From NCBI RefSeq assembly GCF_000262305.1, contig NC_017910.1, positions 1,798,001 through 1,862,000 of the forward strand: DNA of 64,000 nt, written 5' to 3'. Numbering within the stretch: the stretch's first letter is position 1; the number at the start of each line of letters is the position of its first letter. Below, in pieces: positions 25,747 through 34,843 of this stretch. Source of the stretch: Shimwellia blattae DSM 4481 = NBRC 105725 (GTDB lineage: Bacteria > Pseudomonadota > Gammaproteobacteria > Enterobacterales > Enterobacteriaceae). The translations under genes and the position numbers were made by a program. Under the pieces are notes generated by a model. The model did not search any database. It was given only the letters and a program-made list of their open reading frames with translations, and was not told the origin of the DNA.

Positions 25747-27495
25747 GTGAACAGAAGAAAAGGGGAGCCGGCGCGGCATAACTTTGTTCAGTGGCGTTTT
25801 GGTCTGCTGTGTGTGGCGATAAGCCTAAGCCTTGCGTTTTTACTGGGGCGGGTAGGGTGGCTCCAGGTGGTGCACCCGGGCAGGCTGGTCAGGGAAGAGG
25901 ATATGCGTTCGCTGCGCGATCTGCCCATCGACGTGCCGCGGGGGATGATTGAAGATCGCAACGGCGAGCCGCTGGCCGTCAGCGTACCGGTGGATGCCAT
26001 CTGGGTCGATCCGAAAATTTTACGCGAAAAAGGCGGCGTGAGCGTCACACCGCGCTGGCAGGCGCTGGCGAATGTGTTGCATATCCCGCTCAACGAGATT
26101 ATGCACAAAATTGCCCGCAACCAGAACGGCCGGTTTATCTACCTGGCCCGCCAGCTGGATCCGCAGCAGGCTGAATACATTCAGCGCCTGAAACTGCCCG
26201 GGGTGAACCTGAACAAAGAGTCCCGGCGGTTCTACCCGGCAGGGCGCGTGGCCTCTAACCTGATTGGTTTCACCAACATTGACGACCAGGGCATTGAGGG
26301 CATCGAAAAAAGTTTCAACGGGCAGTTGACCGGGAAACCCGGGGAGCGGGAAGTCCGCCGGGATCGCTTCGGGCGCGTGATTGAAAACATTACCGAGCAG
26401 CCCGCCAGCCCGGCGCACAATATCATGCTGAGTATCGACAAGCGTCTACAGACGGTGACGGAAGATGCCCTGAGCAACGCAGTAAGCTGGAACAAGGCGG
26501 AATCCGGCGCAGCCGTATTGCTTGATGTGCAGACCGGCGAAGTCCTCGCCATGGCCAGCTACCCGACCTACAACCCGAATAACCGGGCCGGGGCGAAACT
26601 GGACGATTTTCGCAACCGCGCCATCAGCGACACCTTTGAACCGGGCTCCACCGTGAAGCCTATGGTTATCATGACGGCGCTACAGCAGGGAATTGTCCGG
26701 CCCGATGCGGTGCTCGACACCCGGCCCTATATGCTTGCGGGCCACCAGATCCACGATGTGGGCTATTACCCGGAGCTGACCCTGACCGGGATCCTGCAAA
26801 AATCCAGCGATACGGGCGTTTCCCGCCTGTCGCTGGCTATGCCGGTGCAGAAACTGCTCGACACCTATGAAGGGTTTGGCTTCGGGGCCCGCACCGACAC
26901 CGGGCTGACCGGGGAGAGCAGCGGCCAGTTACCGCACCGCCGGTACTGGAGCGAGCTGGACCGGGCGACATTCTCCTTCGGCTACGGGCTGATGGTGACC
27001 CCGCTACAGCTGGCCCATGTCTATGCCACCATCGGCAGCTTTGGCATTGCCCGCCCGCTCTCCATTACCCGGGTTGATCCGCCGGTAGAAGGCCACCGGG
27101 TTATGGCGGCAGATATTGTGCGCCAGGTCGAACATATGATGGAGAGCGTAGCCCTGCCCGGCGGCGGGGGAACCCGGGCGGCGGTCAAAAACTACCGGGT
27201 GGCGGTGAAAACCGGCACGGCGAAAAAAATCGGTGCAGACGGCCACTACGTGGATAAATACATTGCCTATACAGCAGGGGTAGCCCCGGCCAGCCAGCCG
27301 CGTTTCGCCCTGGCGGTAGTGATTAACGATCCGGAAAACGGCAAATACTACGGCGGGGCCGTATCGGCCCCGGTCTTCAGCCAGATCATGGGCGATGTGC
27401 TGCGCCTGGAAAACGTTGCCCCGGACGGCCTTGCCAGCGGAGCCGGTAATCTGCTGGTGCTGAGGCACACGGATCCCGCACATCCGGCCCTGTAA
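25747..27495 (+). CDS. Second FtsI-like penicillin-binding protein (PBP3Sal type)
   Basis: The protein is 582 aa from a GTG start. An N-terminal membrane anchor (FGLLCVAISLSLAFLLGRVG) is followed by a PBP dimerisation domain (LPIDVPRGMIEDRNGEPLAV) and a transpeptidase domain with SxxK in EPGSTVKPM, SxD in KSSDTGVS and KTG in AVKTGTAKK. All catalytic motifs are present, so it should be an active class B PBP. Position between cspC and rlmA is that of the Salmonella PBP3Sal gene, which supports division in acid. E. coli K-12 lacks it. This is in addition to the essential ftsI of the dcw cluster. Confidence 0.9.
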   Translation: MNRRKGEPARHNFVQWRFGLLCVAISLSLAFLLGRVGWLQVVHPGRLVREEDMRSLRDLPIDVPRGMIEDRNGEPLAVSVPVDAIWVDPKILREKGGVSVTPRWQALANVLHIPLNEIMHKIARNQNGRFIYLARQLDPQQAEYIQRLKLPGVNLNKESRRFYPAGRVASNLIGFTNIDDQGIEGIEKSFNGQLTGKPGEREVRRDRFGRVIENITEQPASPAHNIMLSIDKRLQTVTEDALSNAVSWNKAESGAAVLLDVQTGEVLAMASYPTYNPNNRAGAKLDDFRNRAISDTFEPGSTVKPMVIMTALQQGIVRPDAVLDTRPYMLAGHQIHDVGYYPELTLTGILQKSSDTGVSRLSLAMPVQKLLDTYEGFGFGARTDTGLTGESSGQLPHRRYWSELDRATFSFGYGLMVTPLQLAHVYATIGSFGIARPLSITRVDPPVEGHRVMAADIVRQVEHMMESVALPGGGGTRAAVKNYRVAVKTGTAKKIGADGHYVDKYIAYTAGVAPASQPRFALAVVINDPENGKYYGGAVSAPVFSQIMGDVLRLENVAPDGLASGAGNLLVLRHTDPAHPAL

Positions 27496-27555
27496 GCCGT
27501 TTCGCTGACGGGCATTTGGCGGTACACTTGCGGTTTTTCTGAATCCGGAGTTTCC

Positions 27556-28371
27556 ATGTCGTATCTTTGCCCGCTATGTCACAGCCCGCTACAGGCCGGG
27601 GAGAATCGTTACAGCTGCCCGGCGGGGCATCAGTTTGACCGGGCGAAAGAAGGCTATGTGAACCTGCTGCCGGTGCAGCACAAACACTCCCGGGATCCCG
27701 GGGACAGCCCGCAAATGATGCAGGCGCGGCGCGCCTTTCTGGATGCGGGATACTACCAGGCCCTGCGTGACCGGGTGGTAGAGACCCTCTCCGGGGCGCT
27801 GGCAGCGCACCCCGGTGATGTGCTGGATATCGGCTGTGGCGAGGGCTACTACACCCACAGTTTTGCACCGGTGGCCGCCCGCCACGGGGGCGAGTGCTAC
27901 GGGCTGGATGTGTCGAAAACCGCTGTCCGCTATGGCGCAAAGCGCTACCGGGAGTGCCACTTTTGCGTGGCCTCCAGCCACCGTCTGCCGTTTGCTACTG
28001 GCGCCTTCGCGGCGGTGGTGCGGATTTACGCCCCCTGTAAGGCTCAGGAGCTGGCCCGGGTGCTGGCCCCCGGTGGCGTGGTGATCACAGTCACCCCGGG
28101 CCCGCGCCATCTGGTGCAGTTTAAGGGGCTGATTTACCCGCAGGTGAAGTTACACGATACCCGCCCGGAGGCGCTGGAAGGGTTCAGCCTGGTGGCGGAG
28201 TCCGCCCTCAGTTACCCGATGACGCTGCCCGGGGAGCAGGCGGTCTCTCTGTTGCAGATGACCCCCTTTGCCTGGCGGGCAAAGCCGGAAGTGTGGCGCC
28301 AGCTGGCGGAGGAGACGGCCTTCCACTGTGAGGCCGACTTTGTGATCAGAACCTGGCGTAAAGCCGGTTAA
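27556..28371 (+). CDS. rlmA: 23S rRNA m1G745 methyltransferase RlmA
   Basis: The protein is 271 aa. A zinc finger at the N-terminus (CPLCHSPL and CPAGHQF) is followed by the SAM site VLDIGCGEGYYTHSF. The stretch VVRIYAPCKAQELARVLAPGGV is typical of RlmA. It methylates G745 of 23S rRNA. It ends by overlapping the mntP stop by four bases on the other strand. Confidence 0.96.
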   Translation: MSYLCPLCHSPLQAGENRYSCPAGHQFDRAKEGYVNLLPVQHKHSRDPGDSPQMMQARRAFLDAGYYQALRDRVVETLSGALAAHPGDVLDIGCGEGYYTHSFAPVAARHGGECYGLDVSKTAVRYGAKRYRECHFCVASSHRLPFATGAFAAVVRIYAPCKAQELARVLAPGGVVITVTPGPRHLVQFKGLIYPQVKLHDTRPEALEGFSLVAESALSYPMTLPGEQAVSLLQMTPFAWRAKPEVWRQLAEETAFHCEADFVIRTWRKAG

Positions 28372-28934
28372 CCGTAATAGTGGCTGTAGAGAATTTCGCA
28401 GCCAATGGCGATCAGCACCAGACCACCCAGTATTTCTGCCCGTTTGCCGAGCAGCGGGCCAATAAAGCGCCCGATCATCATACCGAGGGTGGTCATGGTG
28501 AAGGTGGCACAGCCGATGGTCAGCGCGGTAAGCCAGATATTAACGTTCAGAAACGCCAGGCCGACACCAACGGCCATCGCGTCCAGACTGGTGGCAACGG
28601 CGGTGGTGGCCAGCAGCCAGAAGCCGTGACGCTGCGCCGGGGCGGTCTCTTCGTCGGTATTGCCGCGGATCCCCTCTGCGAGCATCCGCACCCCGAGGAA
28701 GAGCAGCAGGCCGAAGGCTATCCAGTGGTTCCACTCCATCACCAGTTTACTGGCCAGCATACCCAGCACCCAGCCTACCAGCGGGGTGATGGCTTCGATA
28801 CAGCCAAAAATCAGCCCGGTGCGCAGCGCTTCCCGGAATTTGGGCTTATGCAGTGCGGCTCCCTTGCCGATAGACACAGCAAAGGCGTCCATGGACATAC
28901 CAAGAGCGAGAAGGAGAGTTGCGGATAAGTTCAT
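28368..28934 (-). CDS. mntP: MntP manganese efflux pump
   Basis: The protein is 188 aa as in E. coli, with six membrane segments. Two repeats carry the conserved acidic residues: GMSMDAFAVSIGKGA and ATSLDAMAVGVGLAF. It exports Mn2+ from the cytoplasm. The start at 28934 (MNLSATLLL) was chosen to match E. coli; longer in-frame starts run into the riboswitch leader. Expression should be switched on by Mn2+ through the leader element. Confidence 0.97.
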   Translation of the reverse strand: MNLSATLLLALGMSMDAFAVSIGKGAALHKPKFREALRTGLIFGCIEAITPLVGWVLGMLASKLVMEWNHWIAFGLLLFLGVRMLAEGIRGNTDEETAPAQRHGFWLLATTAVATSLDAMAVGVGLAFLNVNIWLTALTIGCATFTMTTLGMMIGRFIGPLLGKRAEILGGLVLIAIGCEILYSHYYG

Positions 28935-28987
28935 CAGAAATACCAGACCGGGAATTCCATTAAACACATACACTGTTCCCAGTATCT

Positions 28988-29110
28988 GCAGCGTATATGC
29001 CAATGGTCTCGCATGACTGAAAGGGCTTTCAGTCCGTATGTACCACGCTATTTAGCGAGTATGTTGATACATACATTTTCGCGGTGCGAAAATTAGCTAC
29101 TCCCCAACGA
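28988..29110 (-). promoter_or_regulatory. yybP-ykoY manganese riboswitch upstream of mntP
   Basis: On the minus strand the leader has GTTGGGGAGTAGC (29108-29096), a long central arm, and then ATGCGAGACCATTGGCATAT ending near 28994. These are the two conserved Mn2+-binding blocks of the yybP-ykoY element. A central hairpin (GACTGAAAG with CTTTCAGTC) is visible. It sits about 55 bases before the mntP start, as in E. coli. Confidence 0.93.
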
Positions 29111-29313
29111 CGGAAATAACAGTATCACGGATGTATTATTACTGGCAATATTTATGATTTAAAACGGCTGTTGGTGAGAATGGGAATAATTCCCATCTTG
29201 TGGGAATATTTTCTCCCCATTAACAGGGCGGGAACATCAATAACAAAAATATAGCAAAGGCTATTAATCTGCCGGTTAAATTACCGGGAATATAGTCAAT
29301 GCTATATTTTATA

Positions 29314-29772
29314 TTATTGATTTGTAACGAGAAATTTATATATCTTTTCCAGGTTATCAATATCTTTAACCCGAATGAGCAGCCGCCGTTGTTCCAGCTG
29401 CATCACCAGCACACCGTCTTCTGAGAGATTCATCTCTTTAATCCGGTCATAGGTTATCCAGGCGCCGGAAAAAAATAACCCGCGGGATTTGAATAACACC
29501 TTCGGCTGGCGGATCCAGCCAATATATATCGCGATAACCATCAGGGTACAAAGTAACCAGGTGGTCAGCTGCGCGCCGTGGCCGGTAATATTGTTATACA
29601 GCACAATCCCCACCAGGAAGATAAAGATAACCGTATCAACGGGGCTGCGGCGCAGCAGCGGCACCCGCAGCAGGGTTGGCCCGTGGCGCTTGTCCTGGAC
29701 TATCTCATCATAAATGGCCCAGCCCAGCAGCAGTACCACAAACAGGGCGAGGATTGCGTCGGTCAGCGTCAT
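29314..29772 (-). CDS. yobD: YobD, DUF986 inner-membrane protein
   Basis: The protein is 152 aa, the same length as E. coli YobD. Three hydrophobic segments lie in the first 90 residues, and the C-terminal part IKEMNLSEDGVLVMQLEQRR is nearly invariant. The start at 29772 (MTLTDAIL) follows an AGGAG site and matches E. coli; a longer frame to 29820 crosses the manZ terminator. It is linked to manXYZ by position in many relatives, but its function is unknown. The 200 bases downstream (29111-29313) are AT-rich with one hairpin near 29180-29207. Confidence 0.93.
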   Translation of the reverse strand: MTLTDAILALFVVLLLGWAIYDEIVQDKRHGPTLLRVPLLRRSPVDTVIFIFLVGIVLYNNITGHGAQLTTWLLCTLMVIAIYIGWIRQPKVLFKSRGLFFSGAWITYDRIKEMNLSEDGVLVMQLEQRRLLIRVKDIDNLEKIYKFLVTNQ

Positions 29773-29784
29773 GCCGTCTCCTGA

Positions 29785-29811
29785 TAAAAAAACCGGGGGC
29801 AGGGCCCCCGG
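29785..29811 (-). terminator. Terminator between manZ and yobD
   Basis: On the minus strand CCGGGGGC pairs with GCCCCCGG around a three-base loop and is followed by seven T. It lies directly upstream of the yobD ribosome site, so most manXYZ transcripts probably end here. Confidence 0.85.
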
Positions 29812-29825
29812 CCAGTACACTCAAA

Positions 29826-30674
29826 TCACAGGCCCAGCAGGCCGATAGCGTAACCCACAATGCCGATAACAAAGAACCCAACGATGATCCACAGAGCGTT
29901 GACTTTTTTGCGCAGCAGCCACATGCAGGCGAAGGTCAGCAGCAGCGGCACCAGCCCCGGCATTAACTGGTCGAGAATGGTCTGCACGGTGGTGACTTTT
30001 TCGGCCCCGGTCTGGTCTGTTATCCGCGAAACCACCAGCGGAATGTTGACGTGGGTCCACTTATTGACCAGCGCCCCCATCACAAACAGGCCGAGAATAG
30101 ACGCCCCTTCCGTCAGTTTCTGCAGGAAGCCGCCGCCCATATCTTTAACGATATCGACCCCTTTACGGTAACCGTAGGCCACACCGTAATAGCGGGTCAG
30201 CAGGCGCACCAGGTTAAACAGAATAAAGAACAGCAGCGGCCCGAGCAGGCTACCGCTCATGGCGATCCCGGCCCCCAGTGCGGCGAAGACCGGGCGCACG
30301 GTTCCCCAGAAGATAGGGTCACCGACACCGGCCAGTGGCCCCATCAGGCCCACTTTGAGCCCGTTGATGGCGCCGTCGTCGATCTCTGCCCCGTTCGCGC
30401 GCTGCTCTTCCATCGCCAGGGTTACCCCCAGCACTGGTGCGGCCACATACGGGTGGGTGTTAAAGAACTCCAGGTGGCGCTTAATCGCCTGGCGGCGGGC
30501 TTCGTTATTTTCCGGGTACAGGCGGCGAATTGCCGGCACCATAGAGAAGCAGAACCCCAGCGCCTGCATACGTTCAAAGTTCCATGAACCCTGAAACAGG
30601 TTAGAGCGGATAAATACCCCGCGAATATCACCGGGCGTGAGTTTCTTTTCCGTTTGAGTGGTAGTGTCAACCAT
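29826..30674 (-). CDS. manZ: Mannose PTS component IID
   Basis: The protein is 282 aa. It begins MVDTTTQTEKKLTPGDIRGV and includes SNLFQGSWNFERMQALGFCF, MGPLAGVGDPIFWGTVRP and a C-terminal membrane anchor, all typical of EIID. With ManY it forms the membrane channel of the mannose/glucose/glucosamine PTS. The ATG at 30674 was preferred over the GTG at 30683 because an AAGGTGA site would overlap the latter. It is 12 bases after manY. Confidence 0.98.
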   Translation of the reverse strand: MVDTTTQTEKKLTPGDIRGVFIRSNLFQGSWNFERMQALGFCFSMVPAIRRLYPENNEARRQAIKRHLEFFNTHPYVAAPVLGVTLAMEEQRANGAEIDDGAINGLKVGLMGPLAGVGDPIFWGTVRPVFAALGAGIAMSGSLLGPLLFFILFNLVRLLTRYYGVAYGYRKGVDIVKDMGGGFLQKLTEGASILGLFVMGALVNKWTHVNIPLVVSRITDQTGAEKVTTVQTILDQLMPGLVPLLLTFACMWLLRKKVNALWIIVGFFVIGIVGYAIGLLGL

Positions 30675-30686
30675 TGCGCTCACCTT

Positions 30687-31487
30687 TTAGTCCAGTTCGT
30701 TGTCGAGGTCGTTAGCAGCACTCGCCTGAGCAGGCGCAGCAGCAGAACGGTTGTATTTCGGGCTCAGCTGGATATACAGCACCGCCATCACGGCACCAAT
30801 CACACCCAGTGCCACCAGGTTAAACTCGGTGAACGCCGCAGTCACAAAGCCCAGGTAGAAGAACGGCATCAGGTAGCCTGCGCGCATCATGTTGATGACC
30901 ATCGCATAACCGACAACCACAATCATGCCGCCAGCGATATTCAGGCCAGAGGTGATCACTTCCGGAATGGAGTTCAGCATGCTCTGTACTTCGCTGGTGC
31001 CCACGGAAATCGCCACAATCACGGCCGGGATCGCAATACGCATCGCCTGGAGGAACAACGAGCAGACATGCAGCCAGGACAGGGCGGTCAGGTTGCCTTT
31101 TTCCGCCGCGCTGTCTGCCGCGTGCTGGAAACCCACGGTAATGGTACGCACCACAATGGTCAGTACCTGGCCTGCTGCCGCCAGCGGAATGGCCAGCGCA
31201 ATACCGGCGCCAATGCTCTGGTGGCCGGCAATAACCAGAATGGTGGAAATAATCGAGGCCAGCGCCGCATCAGGGGCCACGGCGGCACCGATGTTCATCC
31301 AGCCCAGGGCTATCATCTCCAGAGTACCGCCGATGATAATCCCGGTTTTCATATCGCCAAGAACGGCGCCAATCAGGGTACAGGCGATCAGTGGGCGGTG
31401 GAACTGGAACTCATCGAGCACCGACTCCATACCGGCAATACAGGCCACAATGAACACCAGCACAATTTGAAGCGTGGTTATCTCCAT
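30687..31487 (-). CDS. manY: Mannose PTS component IIC
   Basis: The protein is 266 aa. The N-terminal MEITTLQIVLVFIVACIAGM and the motif LIACTLIGAVLGDMKTGIIIGGTLE are diagnostic of the EIIC-Man family. Several membrane segments follow; the C-terminal tail is hydrophilic. It forms the sugar pathway with ManZ. A 69-base gap separates it from manX, with a weak hairpin only. Confidence 0.98.
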   Translation of the reverse strand: MEITTLQIVLVFIVACIAGMESVLDEFQFHRPLIACTLIGAVLGDMKTGIIIGGTLEMIALGWMNIGAAVAPDAALASIISTILVIAGHQSIGAGIALAIPLAAAGQVLTIVVRTITVGFQHAADSAAEKGNLTALSWLHVCSLFLQAMRIAIPAVIVAISVGTSEVQSMLNSIPEVITSGLNIAGGMIVVVGYAMVINMMRAGYLMPFFYLGFVTAAFTEFNLVALGVIGAVMAVLYIQLSPKYNRSAAAPAQASAANDLDNELD

Positions 31488-31556
31488 TGTACTTCTCCTA
31501 TAAACAATTCCAGATTACGGGGGGTTATCTGTGTCGGTGAAAAATCAGGCCGGGCC

Positions 31557-32519
31557 CTATTTATTCACTTTACTGATAAGGTCCATCATTTTTAATTTTG
31601 CATCGGTAGAGACTTTGCGGGCTTCCAGCTCAATACCCTGCTGGTTCAGCCAGGTGAAGGCATCAATATCTTTCTGGTCAACGGAGATGGCGTTATTAAC
31701 CTGCGTTTTGCCCTGGTGGAATGCCATACCGCCAATATTCACCGACGTAATTTTCACGCCGCCTTTTACCAGACGCTCCACATCGGTGGGGTTGGTAAAC
31801 AGCAGCATCACGCGCTCACCGGCATATTTAGGGTTGTTATAGACCCGGATCATCTTCGCCACATCCACCACGTGGGCAGTGACCCCGGGAGGGGCGACCT
31901 GGGTCAGCAGCGTTTTGCGCACCGTATCGGCGGCCACTTCATCGCTGACGACGATAATGCGCTTCACATTGGTCTCTTTGGTCCAGCGGGTGGCGACCTG
32001 GCCGTGGATCAACCGGTCGTCGATACGGGCCAGGCCGATAACCATATAGTCGCCCGCTGCCATGGGCCTGGCCGGTGCTGCCGCTGCCGCCGCTTTGGGG
32101 GCCGGGGCGGGCTTCTCAACCGGCTGCGCTTTGAGGGCCTTAACCCCTTCGCGGCCGGTTTCAACGGCAATGCTGACCAGCTCATCAAATGAGGGGTTGT
32201 CATCCCGGGCCATAAATGTTTCTACCAGCATCGGAATATTGACCCCGGCAACCACTTCATACTGCGCCTTGTCGACCACAATCCGGCTGGCGGCATTAAA
32301 CGGGCTGCCCCCCCAGGTATCGACCAGAAATAACACGCCGTGGCTGGTGTCCAGTTTTTCCAGTTGAGCGTTATATTTTTCGATCAGGGTGTCGGCGTTC
32401 TCCCCGGGGACGAAATCTATCCAGCCCACATTTTCCTGCTCGCCTAACAGCATTTCAGCCGTTTTCAGCAGCTGCTCCGCTGCCCAGCCGTGTGTGCCTA
32501 TGACAATAGCAATAGTCAC
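31557..32519 (-). CDS. manX: Mannose PTS component IIAB
   Basis: The protein is 320 aa from a GTG start with a strong AGGAGG site. The IIA domain holds the phosphorylated His10 (VIGTHGWAAEQLLKTAE). An Ala/Pro-rich linker (about residues 135-155) leads to the IIB domain with DDRLIHGQVATRW, where His is the second phosphorylation site. It passes phosphate from HPr to the sugar taken up through ManYZ. Upstream sites indicate control by CRP, an Mlc-type repressor and possibly Cra. Confidence 0.98.
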   Translation of the reverse strand: MTIAIVIGTHGWAAEQLLKTAEMLLGEQENVGWIDFVPGENADTLIEKYNAQLEKLDTSHGVLFLVDTWGGSPFNAASRIVVDKAQYEVVAGVNIPMLVETFMARDDNPSFDELVSIAVETGREGVKALKAQPVEKPAPAPKAAAAAAPARPMAAGDYMVIGLARIDDRLIHGQVATRWTKETNVKRIIVVSDEVAADTVRKTLLTQVAPPGVTAHVVDVAKMIRVYNNPKYAGERVMLLFTNPTDVERLVKGGVKITSVNIGGMAFHQGKTQVNNAISVDQKDIDAFTWLNQQGIELEARKVSTDAKLKMMDLISKVNK

Positions 32520-32590
32520 TTGCTACCTCCTGTTTGCCATTAACACACTTCTGATGAAGTGTGTATAAAATGAATCAGCCACCAAAGGGA

Positions 32591-32606
32591 CTTGAATCGA
32601 TTCAAA
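32591..32606 (-). promoter_or_regulatory. Cra (FruR)-like palindrome in the manX leader
   Basis: TTGAATCGATTCAA (32592-32605) is a perfect palindrome and fits the Cra core TGAAWCGWTTCA. It lies about 75 bases upstream of the manX start, within the untranslated leader or just after the promoter. Confidence 0.5.
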
Positions 32607-32639
32607 TAACAAAAATAGAACTTCTGTTTAATCCGGGAT

Positions 32640-32663
32640 TTATTTTAGATACCGAAAAAATAA
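32640..32663 (-). promoter_or_regulatory. Mlc/NagC-type operator of manXYZ
   Basis: TTATTTT and AAAATAA half-sites are separated by ten bases on the minus strand, fitting the Mlc/NagC consensus. The position next to a CRP half-site matches the E. coli manX promoter as I remember it. Confidence 0.65.
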
Positions 32664-32667
32664 TTTT

Positions 32668-32683
32668 TGTGATGCAGTTCCGT
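32668..32683 (-). promoter_or_regulatory. CRP-like site upstream of manXYZ
   Basis: The plus strand reads TGTGATGCAGTTCCGT: one perfect TGTGA half and a poor second half. It sits beside the Mlc-type operator as in E. coli. The rest of 32684-32957 shows no gene and no other recognised site. Confidence 0.5.
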
Positions 32684-32957
32684 AATTTATCCAACAAAAA
32701 CGAAGAATTTTGCAACAATGAGAGATGTAAAGGGTGTGTTTTGCAAAGACACGTAAATCTTTACATGTGGGGAAAAAGTCTCTGTTAATGTAGCGCGGTG
32801 TTTAACAACCAGGAGTAAAGGGTAATTCCCAGTTTATGGACCGTCACCGATGGCTTTCCTTCAGCAGTTTGCCTCCCTCTGAGGCCAGCATATTACCAGG
32901 CGATATCCGCTATTTTCTCATAACCTCACTACATGCTAATCCTTCCCGGGGTGCGTC

Positions 32958-34523
32958 ATGGAATTCTTAATGGATCCGACAATCTGGGCCGGCCTGCTGA
33001 CGCTGGTTGTGCTGGAGATTGTGCTCGGTATTGATAACCTTGTATTTATTGCCATTCTGGCGGATAAACTGCCGCCAAAACAGCGCGACAAGGCGCGGGT
33101 ACTTGGCCTGTGTCTGGCGCTGTTTATGCGCCTTGGTCTGCTCTCCCTGATCTCCTGGATGGTTACCCTGACCCGGCCACTGTTCAGCCTGTGGGATTTC
33201 ACCTTCTCCGGGCGGGATCTGATTATGCTGGTGGGGGGGCTGTTCTTGCTGTTTAAAGCCACCACTGAGCTGCACGAGCGGCTGGAAAACCGCCAGCACG
33301 AAGGGGCGCACGGTAAGGGATACGCCAGCTTCTGGGTTGTGGTGCTGCAAATCGTGGTGCTGGATGCGGTGTTCTCACTGGATGCGGTAATTACCGCCGT
33401 GGGGATGGTCAACGATCTGCCTATTATGATCGCCGCCGTGGTGATAGCCATGGGCGTGATGCTGCTGGCCTCAAAGTCGCTGACCCGTTTTGTGAACCAG
33501 CATCCGACCATTGTGGTGCTGTGCCTGAGCTTCCTGCTGATGATCGGCCTGAGCCTGGTGGCGGAAGGTTTCGGGTTCCATATTCCCAAAGGCTACCTGT
33601 ATGCGGCGATCGGCTTCTCAATCCTGATTGAGCTGTTTAACCAGATTGCCCGGCGCAACTTTGTTAAGCACCAGTCTGCGCTGCCCCTGCGTGCCCGTAC
33701 CGCTGCGGCGGTACTGAGCCTGATGCAGGGCAAACGCCGGGGGGCCGGTGAGCCGCAGGAGGAAGATATGGCCCGCGCACTGGTGCCGGTGTCTGGTGAA
33801 GCCTTCGTGGAAGAAGAGCGCTACATGATAAACGGCGTCCTTACTCTTGCGGAGCGCTCCCTGCGCAGCATTATGACCCCGCGCGGCGAGATAAGCTGGG
33901 TGGATGCCAGCCGTGGCGAAGCGGAGATCCGCGAGCAGTTGCTCTCGTCGCCCCACAGCCTGTTCCCGGTTTGCCGGGGGGAGCTGGATGAGCTTATCGG
34001 CGTGGTGCGGGCCAAAGAGCTGCTGGTGGCGCTGGAGCAGGGCGTTGATGTGGCGGCAATGGCCGCGAGATCACCGGCGATTGTGGTGCCGGAAACCCTG
34101 GATCCCATAAACCTGCTCAGCATCTTACGCCGGGCGAAAGGGAGCTTCGTGATTGTGAATAACGAGTTTGGCGTGGTGCAGGGGCTGGTCACACCGCTGG
34201 ACGTGCTGGAAGCCATTGCCGGTGAATTCCCGGATGCGGATGAAACCCCGGAGATCGTGGCAGACGGCGACGGCTGGCTGGTGAAGGGCTCAACGGATCT
34301 GCACGCGCTGCAACAGCGGCTGGGTGGGCTTTCGCTGGCCGGTGATGATGATATCGCAACCGTAGCGGGCCTGGTGATCGCCGCCAATGGCCACATTCCC
34401 CGCGCCGGGGATGTGATTCATGTGCTCCCGCTGCATATTGAAGTCCGCGAGGCGAATGACTACCGGGTAGATTTAGTGCGTATTACCCGGGATCCAGCCC
34501 CGGAGTCACACGAAGAGGCGTAA
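32958..34523 (+). CDS. yoaE: YoaE, TerC-like membrane protein with CBS and CorC domains
   Basis: The protein is 521 aa (E. coli 518). The N-terminal half is a TerC-type membrane domain (GIDNLVFIAILADKLPPKQR and DAVFSLDAVITAVGMV carry the conserved acidic residues). Two CBS motifs follow (ITPRG-like IMTPRGEISWVDAS, then GSFVIVNNEFGVVQGLVTPLDVLEAI). A CorC/HlyC-type domain ends the protein. Family members are linked to metal export or membrane stress; the exact function is not settled. Confidence 0.95.
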   Translation: MEFLMDPTIWAGLLTLVVLEIVLGIDNLVFIAILADKLPPKQRDKARVLGLCLALFMRLGLLSLISWMVTLTRPLFSLWDFTFSGRDLIMLVGGLFLLFKATTELHERLENRQHEGAHGKGYASFWVVVLQIVVLDAVFSLDAVITAVGMVNDLPIMIAAVVIAMGVMLLASKSLTRFVNQHPTIVVLCLSFLLMIGLSLVAEGFGFHIPKGYLYAAIGFSILIELFNQIARRNFVKHQSALPLRARTAAAVLSLMQGKRRGAGEPQEEDMARALVPVSGEAFVEEERYMINGVLTLAERSLRSIMTPRGEISWVDASRGEAEIREQLLSSPHSLFPVCRGELDELIGVVRAKELLVALEQGVDVAAMAARSPAIVVPETLDPINLLSILRRAKGSFVIVNNEFGVVQGLVTPLDVLEAIAGEFPDADETPEIVADGDGWLVKGSTDLHALQQRLGGLSLAGDDDIATVAGLVIAANGHIPRAGDVIHVLPLHIEVREANDYRVDLVRITRDPAPESHEEA

Positions 34524-34559
34524 TAATTTCACGCTGTGAAACAGACAGCGCGAAATAAC

Positions 34560-34587
34560 AAGGGCACCGGGATAACCGGTGCCCTTT
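34560..34587. terminator. Bidirectional terminator between yoaE and tsuB
   Basis: AAGGGCACCGG and CCGGTGCCCTT form an 11-bp stem with a five-base loop. It lies between convergent genes. Confidence 0.88.
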
Positions 34588-34607
34588 GTCGTTAAAGGTG
34601 CAGCGGA

Positions 34608-34835
34608 TTATTTCTTCCGGATACTGATTTGCCACTGGGCGGCGCCGGTCTGCTGAAAATCCGTGACCGTATGGCCTTCTTCTGCCGCCCAGCGGGGCAG
34701 GCTTTCGGTTGCCTGGGCGCAGTCATAGGCGATAACCAGCAGATCCCCGCAGGCGAGCTTCGCCATCTGTTTTTTGGCTTCAATCAGCGGGAACGGGCAC
34801 AGTTTACCGGTGGTATCCAGCGTGACAGTGTTCAT
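34608..34835 (-). CDS. tsuB: TsuB (YeeD), TusA-family sulfur carrier for thiosulfate use
   Basis: The protein is 75 aa, the length of E. coli YeeD. The sulfur-carrying Cys is in KLCPFPLIEAKKQM, the CPxP motif of the TusA family. DCAQATESLPRWAAEEGHTV is nearly identical to YeeD. The start at 34835 was chosen because it gives the same 12-residue spacing to the Cys as in E. coli; an ATG at 34847 overlaps the tsuA stop. It works with TsuA in thiosulfate uptake. Confidence 0.92.
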   Translation of the reverse strand: MNTVTLDTTGKLCPFPLIEAKKQMAKLACGDLLVIAYDCAQATESLPRWAAEEGHTVTDFQQTGAAQWQISIRKK

Positions 34836-34843
34836 AGGTGTTA

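Noticed and set aside
32561..32788. 75-residue frame in the manX-yoaE intergenic region
   Set aside because: It covers the CRP, Mlc-type and Cra-type sites of manXYZ and has no ribosome site or known family.
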